A stretch of 64,000 nt of DNA, from positions 310,001 through 374,000 of the forward strand of contig JACGCN010000005.1 in NCBI GenBank assembly GCA_014905825.1, read 5' to 3'. Source of the stretch: Lyophyllum atratum. Taxonomy: Eukaryota > Basidiomycota > Agaricomycetes > Agaricales > Lyophyllaceae. Numbering within the stretch: the first letter of the stretch is position 1; each line of letters begins with the position of its first letter. The notes beneath the pieces are model-generated. The model had not been told where the DNA came from and did not search any database. It saw nothing but the letters and a program-made list of their open reading frames with translations. The translations under genes were made by a program, and so were the position numbers. Shown piece after piece: positions 46,864 through 58,240 of this stretch.

Positions 46864-47845
46864 TGTCGGCGATTACGATGGTGTCGACGTCGTGGTATCT
46901 TGGACTGAGAGAGGTGGGGGTATCAGGTGTTGAAACGGACCGATGAAAAAGAAGAAGTTTATAGCGAAAAATTACTTTTCAAGTTCGGCATGGAGGCAAC
47001 GGCAGGCCTTGGCAAAAAAGAAAGAAAGCTCCACATCCATCACAGTGTGGAGGTCATCCTAGACAACGACCTGAATGGGGTTGATCTTTTTTCCCAGAGG
47101 GTTGCGAGGCCTGCAGTCAAGACTGGATAGCATTCAACAAATAAAATACGGGAAAGGTTACATACTGAACAGAATTATCCATCTACCAGAGCTTGCGAAG
47201 GTTACCTCGAGCGTGCGATCGGAGGCGTTGTCGCTAAAAATGGATGTGAAAATGAGTACCTCGTGCTCTATGATGTCATTGGTGCCCTTTTCCGGAAAGG
47301 GCGGGTAGTTATGTTTATGTCATCAGCCATAATGAAATTCCGTTCAGGTGACCTAAAAACGTTTAGAGCCTGTGGTCACCTGAAAGTTAAACGACGGTGG
47401 CCAATGCGGACAAGTTAACGACCTACTTGTGGGCCTGCTTCGAACGTTCAACCTTGACATCTGAGACCGAGAGTAGTAAGTCGAACTAGTCTCACGAATG
47501 CCTTCAGCGTCCCTGTCGAGGCCTGGGCGTTGCACCCCAAAAACAGGTCGCGTATCGTCCAACATCAACTGTCAAAGAGACCAATTACGACAACTGCATT
47601 AGCAGTCTTTCAAAGCCATCAATTACTCAGGCCTGGACCTGATACATAAGAGACAACTACACCATGCGCCATCGTCGTAAACCGAGCGCGAAATCAGTTG
47701 TATAAGACGGTAAAGCATCCGCTCTTAGGCGAAGACACGATCTTGTGGGCGTCAACGAAATCATGACCATCTACACAGGTCAGTACCCACATGTTTCTCC
47801 TCGATTCTGAGGTAACAACTCACATCATTGGGATGTGGACCTACA
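46864..47845. other. Intergenic region, no gene seen
   Basis: Promoter side of the MFS gene and downstream of the decayed acyltransferase. Small frames (62-77 codons) have no family features. Confidence 0.45.
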
Positions 47846-49291
47846 CTAGCCTACACTCAGGTCATCCGTATACAAATTACTCGCGCTGTCCTGCGCGCCT
47901 GTGTTGGGGTCAAAGCCGGTTACATATTTTACTGGTCCGTCAGTCTGAGCGAATCGGTTCCAGGCCTTGACCAGTGGTTTGAGTAAATCAATCTGGATCG
48001 GGTGTTCCTGGGCCTGGGAGACTTGATCCATGACGTAGCGGAGCGAACCCAGATGGCGGCCAACCCCCGTGCCCCTTTTGGCGCCCTTGATGATAGCCTT
48101 GTGGGAACGGAAGGCCGCGGGAAAGAGAGCTGTGAAAGCACGGGTATCTGGAATGGCGTCGATGTCCTTAGTATAGCGATTGAGCGCGTCTGCCAATGAC
48201 GCTGAGCGTATAGCATAAGATGGATCCGACCACCTTTCAGGAAGTGTCGCATGGACGAAGGCTGGACAAAAAAGGGAGTGGATATCGTCGATGTCTCACG
48301 AATTGCTGCCTGGACCGGCGCATGGAACATGAAGGGCACGAGGCGGTTGGCATATATTGGGGTTATGATCTCAGGCGGTATACCTTGCCCAAGTTCCACA
48401 ACACGTAAGGCACGGTTGAAATCAGGGGATGGGAAGGAGAACGAGAAGTCGGAAGGGACTGCGAAGTCCAAGGGAATGGGCTGAACTGGCGTGGAATGGT
48501 CATGTAAAGAATGGAAGCCAACCACTTGGTTTCCGAACGACGTGACCATCTCACCATCCACGGGCTAGTGATCAACGACGAGTCCGGACACACCTACAGG
48601 CCGCATTAAGGGTTAACAGTCAGATAAAGATAAAGGAGACTTTCACGGACCATCATCAAAAACTACGAGGCCTACAACCTGATCCATACCTATTCGCGCT
48701 ATCCTGCCCAGTTCCTGACCGCCTCCAGCTGTTCTGCAGGATCGGCGGGCACCGAAAGGCTCTAACGCGATCGTAGCAAGTGCCGTATCAACTGGGTTCC
48801 ACGACAAAGACGCCACCGATGGGTTCGCAGGGCTCCGGAGTGCAGCCCGGGCCATGATTTCCTGCAGGCCTCCTGCGACGGCATGCTCTGCATAGGGAAG
48901 ATCCGACCAGTCTAACACGACAAGCCGGAAGGCGTGCCCGTTGCACCACACCACGACATGGCGCGAGGAGGACGTCGATACCAGGACATCAGCCGCGAGC
49001 CCCACGCGGCGCGTGGTCCCCAGGAAGAGGTTAGTTTCTTCAGGGTCGAGCTTGCCTGTTGATGATACGCAGAGGTGCTGGTGCGGAGCGGCTGCGAGGG
49101 TGGCAAGCCGGGGTTGCCTTCGCTACGCCTTGAAGGATCGTGGCTCGCAGAGGGGCATCATGGGGCTTAAGAAGCTGTGAGACGAAATTCTCGTAGGCTT
49201 GGAACTCGGCGGGCGGGAGTAGGAGGGAGAGGACGCGGGAGGTTTCTGATAGTGTAGTGTCGAGATCGGATAGTGGGAGTGGTGGTATCAT
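47846..49291 (-). pseudogene. Decayed choline/carnitine O-acyltransferase
   Basis: Family blocks appear in the right order but not in one frame. The N-terminal PLSDLDTTLSETSRVLSLLL (ATG at 49291) jumps to ETNLFLGTTRRVGLAADVLV and SSRHVVVWCNGHAFRLVVLD, skipping most of the expected N-terminal domain. The active-site block VFDDGVSGLVVDH can be formed by splicing (donor inside GATG/GTCCGT), but the codon after the catalytic His is TAG at 48565-48567, followed by PVDGEMVTSFGNQVVG. Further on, RHFLKGG and SDPSYAIRSASLADALNRYT are in different frames, a second lesion near 48230. The tail (KGAKRGTGVGRHLGSLRYVM; DPNTGAQDSASNLYTDDLSV) is open to 47846. Length is well below the usual 600 residues or more. 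Its functional relatives move acyl groups between CoA and carnitine. Confidence 0.7.
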
Positions 49292-49929
49292 GGTAATATC
49301 GATATACCAGCGGTGAGCGCTCGACTGGGTTTCGACGCCTATGCACGAGTCATGTCGCGATCAGCGTTGGGGACAATCACTCGGTTAGGGGGATTATTTG
49401 GTCCAGAGCTAGATTCCTATACAACGTATGGATATGAATGACAATGCACGAAAGAGAGCAGAAAATGGCCCACCGTATTTGGGGCGTAGTTAACAAGATC
49501 CAATTCCCATAAGTGCGCATACATTCCTGGAGAGAAAGGCGCAACTGCAAAGCATTCGCGTGGGCTCCCTGGGGATGACTATCATAAGATGTTATGCTCC
49601 TAAGAGGCAGTTTAAAACGATCAGAGAGTATGCGAGCGCGCTGCAACATGATGCGACCGACCAACGGGATAAGGTAAAGGATGTTACCCCACGCCAGTTC
49701 GACTTCCTGGCTTGTGAACGGTGAGAGGAATGAAGTGTCCTCGAGTACTCCTTTCTAGGATGTGTTAAATGCTATAAAGGAGACCACTAGACAGCTCAAG
49801 AACAACCACACTTCAGCCAGATGTGAAATCTGAAATCAATCGAGGGGTCAAGTCACTCAAAGAAGCCGTTCAGCAATGAAAATCTTCGAATTATAGTCGT
49901 CAATATGCTCATGAATGATCGAGTGGGCC
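49292..49929. other. Intergenic region between acyltransferase relic and CK2 beta
   Basis: A 95-codon minus-strand frame (49377-49664) with a hydrophobic middle is the only notable frame; no family or splice partner was found, so it is not called. Confidence 0.4.
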
Positions 49930-51006
49930 TTACGCCCGCTCTTCCAATGCCTCCAGCCGCGCAACCTGCCTATCAATGCCCCCGTCAGGGTGAAAACTGA
50001 GGTGATGTAAATCGAGGACATACCTATCCCTGACAGCCTCCTGCCACCGTTGCAGCTTCGCAGTCTCGTTCAGCTGGAAGCCATATATCCTAGGCCGATA
50101 CCGGTCCGCCTTAAGTGCTGCACTCGCAGTGCTAATCGCATCCCCCACGCCTTCTGCAGCTGAAACGTCCTGTTCCTCCCTGACCCTCCTACGGTTCTTG
50201 GCATCGCCTTCCTTCGTCGCATTCCCGAGGTCTGTCGGACCGCTCTTCGGGGGAATGAGAGTAGGGTAGACTAGAAAGAGGAGGTGGGGGAATGTGGTGC
50301 CGAAGTATGCTCCGTCGATCGAGCCATGCCTTGTGGACTTTGGTGAGTACAAGTCTTCGCAGCGTCCACAGTAGAGTTTGACGGATTTCTCGTAGGGGAC
50401 ATCGGTGAGCCCGACGGGGAGGAGGGGTTGGAGTTGGCAAAGCACTCTAGGGCAGCGTCCGAAATCGGCACGTTTGTACTTTTCGAGCTGAAAGATGATT
50501 CGCAAACTGTATTAATGGGAAAAAGTGCATTTTACGTACCATCTTTGCCAGCCCCCGGGCTGTGACAATCCAGCGGGCGTGGATTAGCCCGTAAAGCAGT
50601 CGCGCCTGGACATCAAGCGAACCACGCATCTCATCTTGAATTTCATCATCTGTTTCACGTATTCGGGATCATTTACTTCCGAAATAGAGTTATATGCGCG
50701 CACCGAGATTGTCGGTAATGAGGTCAAGAGCTTGAGGGTAATTCGTGACCTCGTTGTTTAAGCCCGTCAGGTTGAAGCGATCAAGAATGAAGTCTTCATC
50801 GACTTCGCAGAAGTACTCATTGCCCTTGGATGACAGAAACCATGATATCCACTGTATCGCGGGGTGAGTTTAAGTATTCGACCCCTTCACTGCAGGCTCC
50901 TACCGAGCTGGGGGCATTAAGTACTTCGTCAGATTCGAGCAGAAATGTCAAATTTATCACAAGTACCTTGAGTAATCTGAATCCGAGCCCGTCGATGGAT
51001 CCTCCA
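49930..51006 (-). CDS. Casein kinase 2 regulatory (beta) subunit; 5' end unresolved
   Basis: Forms the dimeric core of the CK2 tetramer and controls substrate choice. An exon near 50850 gives [20 protein letters not shown] and [20 protein letters not shown]. The next gives [20 protein letters not shown] followed by [13 protein letters not shown]. The large last exon has [20 protein letters not shown] and [20 protein letters not shown], with the four zinc cysteines in CPRVLC and CGRC, then [21 protein letters not shown] long charged fungal extension follows ([37 protein letters not shown]), ending at 49930. Upstream, a GSDSDYSR-Y stretch typical of fungal CK2 beta lies at about 50965-51005, but its donor does not join cleanly to WISWF, and no ATG was placed. 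The start is therefore open. Confidence 0.8.
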
Positions 51007-51009
51007 CTA

Positions 51010-51404
51010 TAAAGCGATCAATTTAGCTCAAAGTTCGTATGCAGCAGTCAGGGCACTCAACTGGTGGGCAGAGAGATGGCTCGCAACGAGGGGTGAGGTG
51101 GTGGTCGCGGCTACAACCGTGGTGGTCTTGGAATATAACAAAGACAAAGCCAATGGAGGCGAAATTACGTCGCGCTCAACGCTGCTCCCCGACTACCAAA
51201 TTGCCATAGTGATTCCAAGTCGAGCTCGTCGTAGCGTGTTGTGCGACCGTAGACGCGGGACAGGGGATATCCAAGGACCGTCAGAGGGGTCTATCTTGCG
51301 AACTTTTACCTTACCAACCTATCGTGGCCTCGAGGCTGTGTTGGACTTGACTGGATTTTACCGGGAAAAGAATGCGATTTTGCATCCCTTCTTAATCCCA
51401 ATCT
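51010..51404. other. Divergent promoter region, CK2 beta and TBC protein
   Basis: About 400 bp between a minus-strand and a plus-strand gene. It probably also holds the unresolved first exon of the CK2 beta gene. A 131-codon + strand frame at 51098-51493 overlaps the next gene in another frame and is rejected. Confidence 0.45.
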
Positions 51405-54400
51405 ATGGCGACACCGCATATAAAGACCCCAGTGCACTCACATCCACTTTCTACGGAGGATGTTCCATCCCGAAATCGCAGGAGCCGCGGTAACCACGAC
51501 TCTTCAGAGAACCAGAGGCCTACCACAAACTACTTTACTTCGCGAGCGCAGCTCGACTTTGAAAACTCAGGCGCACCAAATTGGGATGGGAGTGTGCGGG
51601 GTTACGGCAACGGAGGCAGGGACAGGACAGTTGGGGGGAAGAGCACCGGTCAGAAGGCCTCGTCGGCTTCGCTATCTAGCATGTGGGATAAGCCCAACGG
51701 CGAAGCTCCACTATTCGTAGTAGGATCTCATCACGACACTTTTTCACCACCGTCGCGTACTTCCGCGCTCAGAAACCCCGAAGTTGTCGTGACAAGCGAA
51801 TCAGACGCACCGGTGATTGGGGCAGACGTTGCAGCACAGGTCCTTGCAACTAAATGGCACGAGTATTCGGATGACGATATCCAGTCTACAATCTCGAAGC
51901 TGGGCGTCTCGGAATCTCCTGCTGACGCCACAATCCATCCATATCATACCGCACTACGAGCGCTGTCGTCTGCACTGCATAATTTGTCACGAGTCAGGGT
52001 GGAGTTGGAAGAGAACCGAAAGGTCTTACAGGAGAAGGAGATTGCTCGGCGCGAAAGAACGGACGCGTTAATGAAGGAGTTGCACCCCTCGGAACAAGAT
52101 GTTGCGAGGCGGGTCATACAGTCGATATTTACAGACCCCGATGAGTCTCGCCACAAGGTCCGACGCCAGCAAAGCTTTGTGGTATGTGATCTAAAGTTTC
52201 AACTTCCCCGAATGTATCTAACTATCCGTGCAGTCCCTCACAGAATCACTCAGTGAAGCCTTAGCTGACGATGCTGCCCTCGCACACACCGTGGCCGAAA
52301 TGCCCCTACTCACAAGCATGCCCGAAGAACCGGAATCCTCTGTCATTCACACTTCTCTCCCTCCGCAATCCACGACTTCTCTGGTTTCTGATGACCAAGC
52401 CACACCTACTGTGCCTGATAGCACTACATTCGACGGTTCGCAGGAGCCGGAAAGCCAGGGTGAACCTACCTTGGTACCTCACAGGCCGCGTCCAGAGCGC
52501 CCTTCGATTGGAGTCTGGATGGGGACGTGGTGGGGAGTTAGGCCTAAATCGCGTTCTCGGGCGAGTCCAGGTACGGAAGCAGACAAGGACCCATCACTCC
52601 CGCCTGTTGATACCGCTCCGACTGCCGTTGTACCCACGCGACGAGTTGGTCGTAGGACTGCCAAGAGCGTATTTGGCACGCTAGGTATTTCTCTGCTGAA
52701 CCCTGTACCTCCGAAGAAAGATCTCTTAGTTGTGGAAAACACCAGCGCCACTGCCACTGCACCCTCCTCGGATGCTGGATCCATTCATTCAACGAGAACG
52801 AGTCCTCCGTCCATGTCTACTATGACATCAGCCATCTCGTCGCCGATGCAGCCTGCCTTCGCTCCGACGCTTGCTGCTCCCCATCTCACCACCATGTCAG
52901 ATCCGTCTGAAATTCTTCAGGTATTCGGGTCTACGGTAGCCACATCTATGCGGGAGGATTCACCAACCCTTACGCAGGGCTCGTCGCTACGAGCCATTGC
53001 CAATGCGACGCGCGTCATGACGACGGAGTCAGCCAGCATCTTAGAAGACCAAGGCCGATACACTAGCCCGCTTATCGCGCAACTCGCGTTTGACCTTATC
53101 AGCAATGCACGAGACGACGGCGTCACCTTCCGTGACCGGCCCAAAGAGCGACGAGAGCTCAAACCAGAACCCTCGAGCACTTCGAACGACGCAGTTGACA
53201 GACTTGGCCCCACACCGATCATCAGCCCATCGTCTGGTGCAGATGCGACCATGTCCCTAAGCCGTGCACTTGGCAGTCAGATCGATGGGTCGAAGAAGGC
53301 GAAGTCGAAGACCGCTTCTATCAAGCCGGCTGGGACTCCATTTACTTCCCCGATCTTCGGCTCGTTTATCAGCCAGCAGCAACGCAAGCCATCTGGAGCC
53401 GTGGACAAGACTCTTGGAGGAGTTGCCCATGAGTCTTCTGGATCCTCCAAGGCACGACAGGGTGTGACCTCACCAAACGCGCAGGTCCTAGGATCCAGCA
53501 TCACGCGGAAGCCTGCGTCGGTCCCGCTAGAGTCCATCATACCTGCTATGGCGAAGCCACCCACCCAATACCTCTCCAGGACCTACACTCCCCTTACCTC
53601 GCGGGAGTTCCGCTTTTCGATACCGTTGCCCCAGAACGCCACGCGCTTCACGGTGTACCACGATGACAAGAGCCAGCGGCCGCTGACAGATCGATACGGC
53701 TTTATGTACGACGTCTCACAGTACGACGTCCTGCTACTCATCCGTGCCAAGGAATGCGGGAACACTGCGCCCGCATGCCTGACGGGGGTAAAGATCGCAG
53801 ATCGTGCTGAAGATAACAGTTGGCCCGACGACGAAGACGACGAGATTGAGGTCAAGGATAGCATCGAGATTGTGAAGGAGAGCTGCCCCTGCGATGGCGA
53901 CTGGGGCTTCATCCCTTCACAGCACGCTGATGCAGCCATCCCTGACACCAGATCCATGAGCATCAAGTCACGCTCTTCGTCCAAGAGCCACAAGCGCTCT
54001 TCCACGGTCGCCTCTGCCGCCATCGGTTCCAGCACGTCCATCCTCTCTGTGAACTCGGACACTCCCAGGCACGCGTGCGCGAACATCGTGCGCAAGCTCC
54101 TCGACCAGCTCACGGAAATTCACGACGAGCGACAGACGGCACGACGTCGCGAATGGGATGGCTTCGTCAAGCGACGCAGCAAAGTCAAGGCGTTGAAGTC
54201 CCACCCACAAGCGACGCCCTCGCTCTCCGCAGCTGGAGGTGCAGCGGCGATCCTCGGGCTCGGCACGGCGATCGAGGACGAGGAGCTCTCACATAGCGAG
54301 GGCCTGATTGGGTTCGCGCAGCTCGGCCTCTCAGCGAACAGGGACGAGCGCAGAGAGTTCGATCGGCTCGTGAGGAGCGGGATTCCGCTGGTGTATCGTT

Positions 54401-55363
54401 CGAAAGTGTGGCTGGAGTGTAGTGGGGGCTTGGAGATGCGTGAGCCAGGGCTGTTCCAGGATCTGCTAGCAGAGGCAGACGGACCTGAGAGCGTAATCGG
54501 GGAGATTGAGAAGGACGTGGGGAGGACGATGCCACTTAACGTCTTCTTTGGCGGGGATGGGGCGGGCGTGGACAAGCTGCGCAGAGTGTTGACTGCGTAT
54601 AGCAGGTAGGCCGTGTATCTTCTCTATCCTCCTCAGAGTCGTTGACCCTTTTCTTTTCTTTTGTGAAGGCGGAACCCGGCGGTTGGATACTGCCAGGGCA
54701 TGAATCTCATCACCTCGACGTTGCTTCTCGTCCATGCGGATGAGGAGGAGGCCTTTTGGACGCTCTCGGCCATCGTAGAACGCCTATTGCCCGAAGACTT
54801 CTTCTCTCCATCTCTGCTTCCTTCCCGTGCATGCCCGCTCGTCCTTCTTGATTACGTGCAGGAGTTCGTGCCAAAGCTACACGCACATCTGACGGACCTG
54901 GGCGTCGATCTAGCCGCCATCTGCTTCTCGTGGTTCCTCTCGCTTTTCACAGACTGTTTACCTGTCGAGGTCAGCACCTTTATTGTGTTCGTGAGGTACA
55001 GTGACTTATGATGATTTTTGCTCGCCAGACGTTGTTTCGGGTATGGGACGTGTTTCTTGTAGACGGGCTTGATGTTCTTTTCCGTGTGGCTCTGGGTATT
55101 CTGCGCAGCAATGAGCAGGAGCTCTTGCAGTGCGAGTCAATACCGGCGGTCTATGTCGCCCTGGAGAACCTGCCGACAAGGATGTGGGAAGCAGACAAGG
55201 TGTTGCAGGTATGTGCTTGTTGTCTTCCGGTTTGTTCACGCGAAAACTGACATTCTATTATGATCCATAGTTAGAGGTTGACCTACGAGGGTCTATGGCA
55301 CACGCGGATCTTGTGAACAGGCGGAAGGTACATGTGAAGACTCTCAGCCAGTTGATATCATAG
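51405..55363 (+). CDS. TBC-domain Rab GTPase-activating protein
   Basis: ATG at 51405 (MATPHIKTPVHSHPLSTEDV). The N-terminal half is Ser/Pro-rich with a helical segment (SRVRVELEENRKVLQEKEIA), then a long exon up to 54605. The TBC domain starts at SGIPLVYRSKVWLECSGG. It contains EIEKDVGRTMPLNVFF, the IxxDxxR arginine finger, and NPAVGYCQGMNLITSTLLLV, the YxQ glutamine finger, joined by a 60-nt intron. Next come SPSLLPSRACPLVLLDYVQE, AAICFSWFLSLFTDCLPVE, TLFRVWDVFLVDGLDVLFRV and LEVDLRGSMAHADLVNRRK, ending at 55363. Both catalytic fingers are present, so GAP activity on a Rab protein is likely. The target Rab is unknown. A region at about 53580-53800 (RFSIPLPQNATRFTVYHDDK) may be a second, unrecognised domain. 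Confidence 0.85.
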
Positions 55364-55894
55364 AGCATATACTTAATTTTGGGTTTTAATTTCCTTGGCC
55401 ATGGAGCTTGAACTAAGACTGCCGTCGCCATTGCCTTCTGCTGAGGTGTATGTATCTGATCCGAACTGCATCAAGAAAAAGTGGTCTTGAGTGGCGAACG
55501 AAGTTCACTGACACTTGCGGCAAATGCAATGCGAAAGGACACGCATGTCTGGGCCCCACTATGATCGGGAGCCGACCTAGCTCACGATTGAAACCGCGTG
55601 TCCGTGCTTTTGACACATGGGGACATGATCATTCGAGGGGCAAGGTGACATTTTCGGAAGACTCGACATCAAGTCGCTGCCAGCCTCACTGATCTCCCAG
55701 CGCCCGGGGACTTTGATACAGCTTGTATATTCGACGCAGCATATGGTTGGAACTTACCAGCTTTGATGACAGCCGAAGCAATATCACGTTAGATCTGGAA
55801 TCTGGATGCTCACTGAGCATATGTACGAAATATAATGGAGATCTAGGCTCCTTCCCTCCAAGAATTCTTGTGAAAAAGGGAGAGAGCAAAATAG
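55364..55894. other. Spacer between TBC gene and tRNA-Leu
   Basis: An 80-codon + strand frame (55450-55692) has a CGKCNAKGHACLG stretch that looks knuckle-like but lacks further support. No gene called. Confidence 0.45.
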
Positions 55895-56021
55895 TGATGA
55901 GAGTGGGATTCGAACCCACGCCCCGGAGGACCAGATATCGGTGGGTTACTCCCCACTCTGACATAAGCAGCAACTGCTTTGATCCTTAGTCTGGCGCCTT
56001 AGACCGCTCGGCCATCTCACC
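55895..56021 (-). tRNA. tRNA-Leu(AAG) with a 47-nt intron
   Basis: Read from 56021: acceptor GGTGAGA pairs with TCTCATC (one G-U), discriminator A. The D-arm is GCCGAGCGGTCTAAGGC, the anticodon stem CCAGA/TCTGG with loop CTAAGG-A and anticodon AAG at 55987-55985. A long variable arm (TCCTCCGGGGC) marks class II, and the T-arm is GTGGGTTCGAATCCCAC. The intron (55983-55937) sits one base after the anticodon, the canonical site for nuclear tRNA introns. CCA is not encoded. Confidence 0.92.
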
Positions 56022-56229
56022 GTTATGACTTTGAGGAAAGACTATCGAGTGGTGTAGCAAAAGTGGGATCAGTTGCCAAGCGTATCATGTTGATGACGAC
56101 AGATGATCGATGATGACTTGGTGAGGCCCGAATCTTCCGGAAGATGGAATGCATGAGGGCGAGGATTTTGGCTTACGCTGCCATTCGGCAGAGGTCCCCG
56201 CATACAGCATCTTGCATGGCAAATTGCAG
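56022..56229. other. Short spacer upstream of tRNA-Leu
   Basis: No gene. It may contain the more degraded left part of the F-box-like relic that follows. Confidence 0.4.
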
Positions 56230-56520
56230 ATCTTGCTCCCCTCCGCGGCTCAATTTATGGCGACCAGTTACTGCGCTTCTCTCGTTTCCAGATATCCTGT
56301 ATCCTCCTCACGAGACTCACTCTTCAAAACGTTCGAGGATTCTCAACCAGAAGTTATGATCACTTTCCTCAATCGTCTCCGATTCTGTTCGCCACATCCG
56401 TGTCTCTGGCTAACCGTACTCTTCGCCTGACGAGCAGCTAGCTCTCGACGTGGTCATCCCTATGATTAAAAGTCAAAATACTTGTCTGCCCCTGGGACTC
56501 GTGTCAGCGCCCTCGCCCTA
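56230..56520 (+). pseudogene. Relic of the F-box-like family (third-exon fragment)
   Basis: Bases around 56255-56275 (TATGGCGACCAGTTACTGCG) align with the start of exon 3 in copy A (TATGAGCGGCCACCAGTTCT). Bases at 56430-56515 (CTAGCTCTCGACGTGGTCAT then CCTATGATT) align with CTCGCACTCGATGCGGTCAT then CCTATGCTG, on to a GGGACTCGTGTCAGCGCC match. In translation LALDVVIPM corresponds to LALDAVIPM. Stops and gaps interrupt it, so it is an old dead fragment. Confidence 0.45.
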
Positions 56521-56629
56521 GTGTGTGTCGCACTGCAGATGATCCTCGGCCGTACTGTATGTCTATGGATCAGAAGCCATCAACTTCGCTAAAGGAATTG
56601 TGGAGAAATCGACATGGTCATTGTCACTG

Positions 56630-58228
56630 TCAAACTACAATGTGGGATTTGGATGAATCTGAATCGAGACCAGAGCCGAGGAGTTGCTCCAGGGTAGCCA
56701 TATGTAGATTCTCCGAGATGTCACTCATTTTCCTACGGAAAAGTCTGGGGAAAGAAGTATCGTCATCTGCAGTGGGCCTATCATCCACGTGTAACGTAGA
56801 TGCTAGTCCAGCTATGATCAGATCAACCGTCGGACGGTTATTGGGGCTTGCATGCCAACAGTCTTGCATAAGTTGCCAGATGTCGATTGTCAGTCCCCAC
56901 ATGCCCCAGCAGGGGCTCGAGTCCAAAGGTCGTGTCGGTTGAACACCAGTTTTGATGAGAAGCATGACGGTAGGGTCGAGCTTTACGTGAGAGAATGGAA
57001 CATTCCCCGTAAATATCTTAAATGTAGGTCAGCTCGATCAGGTTTTCCCTCAGAAAAGAAGTGCTTACCTCGTAGCACACACAGGACCAGGCATACACGT
57101 CACTCGCTGTCGTATTTTGGACAATCTCATCGTTTTCCAAATCAAACAATTCGGGAGCTTGCCATCGGAGCGACCCTCCTTTCGAACCCGCAGACGAATG
57201 AGATGTCCAGGCTAAGATGTTTGCGTCCGACACCGATGATAGTCCAAAGTCGGCAAGGCAAGCCCTACCTAACTGGTCCACAAGAATATTCGGCTATAGT
57301 ACAGTCATTGGATGGTATCAATACAATATGGGAACAATGAACTTACGCCTTTGAGATCTCCGTGAATGATTTCATTTTCGTGCAAATACAGAAGCCCATG
57401 AGCGATGTCTAATGCCTGAAGGCAGTTCAAGTTCCCTAGGGTCAGACAACAAGAGAACAAAGACATACATACCAGTAGATTACGATCAGCAGACGGATTG
57501 TTTTTCAAATACATATTGATATCGCCATTCTCCATCCACGGAGACACAAGGCAGAGACCGAGTCGGGATTGAGAGCGATAGAGACCGTATAATGGAAGAA
57601 GATTCTGATGCGACAATTGTTCCCATAGGATTGTTTCTTTTGAACAAAGCTAAGTGACACAGCGTCAGAACAAACAATGGTGGTGGACATTTGGCAGATA
57701 GACCTTCAAGAAATAATCCAGCTGACTGGTTTGATAAATCCGAATGACTTTCATGCAGACTGCACGGCCTTTGAACGTCCCCTTATAGATATCTGCGAAG
57801 CTACCCGCTGCCAGAGGATAATCCCCCTCGGATTGAACGTCTTTCAAGATGTAGCATGTTGGGTACAGACCCGACGCCCGGGAGAGTCTTTGAGTAGCTA
57901 CGATGAGTCTGCGCTTGAAACCCTTGTCTAGTGCGGGAAGATCCAGAATCTGTCGACAGTCATCACCAACAGGTTTCAGACATTTGACCATGATGCATAC
58001 CCACTGGAATGAGTCCAGTAGCCTTTGGGCATCCGAACCACGATGAGCGAGGAGACGCTTGTACTGAATGACGTCCTCGAACAAAGCTATGAGCTTTTCT
58101 GCCGTTCGGCGTCCGATTGTTTGCTGTGTGAATTGCCGATCCGCCTCAACCTGCATTGCAATTTCAGGACTAGAAGAGCTCAAGCCATCCTCATGTGTAT
58201 TTCGGGCTCCTGGCGCCTCTGGCAAAGC
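56630..58228 (-). CDS. TKL-like protein kinase domain, apparently fused to eIF4G
   Basis: A short N-terminal helical module (RRTAEKLIALFEDVIQYKRL; KGFKRRLIVATQRLSRASGL) precedes the kinase. The Gly loop is AAGSFADIYKGTF with the VAIK-type Lys in AVCMKVIRIY. Next come LSHQNLLPLYGLYRSQSRLG and CLVSPWMENGDINMYLKNNP. The catalytic loop is IIHGDLKGPNILV after splicing (HGD replaces HRD), with Mg-binding DFGLSSVSD, LRWQAPELFD as APE, and SDVYAWSCVCYE. A GNVPFSHVKLDPTVMLLIK stretch and QPTRPLDSSPCWGMWGL lead to an acidic tail ending at 56630. About six introns. All catalytic residues are present. No ATG lies at the exon's left edge: the frame is entered at 58228 by a phase-0 intron from the MA3 exon of eIF4G. 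The first internal ATG (58156) is only 85 bp from the MA3 stop if unspliced. Agaricomycetes have many kinases of this class. Confidence 0.75.
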
Positions 58229-58240
58229 CTGAGTGTCAGG

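Noticed and set aside
49377..49664. 95-codon minus-strand frame with hydrophobic segment
   Set aside because: No family resemblance and no conserved splice sites; likely chance.
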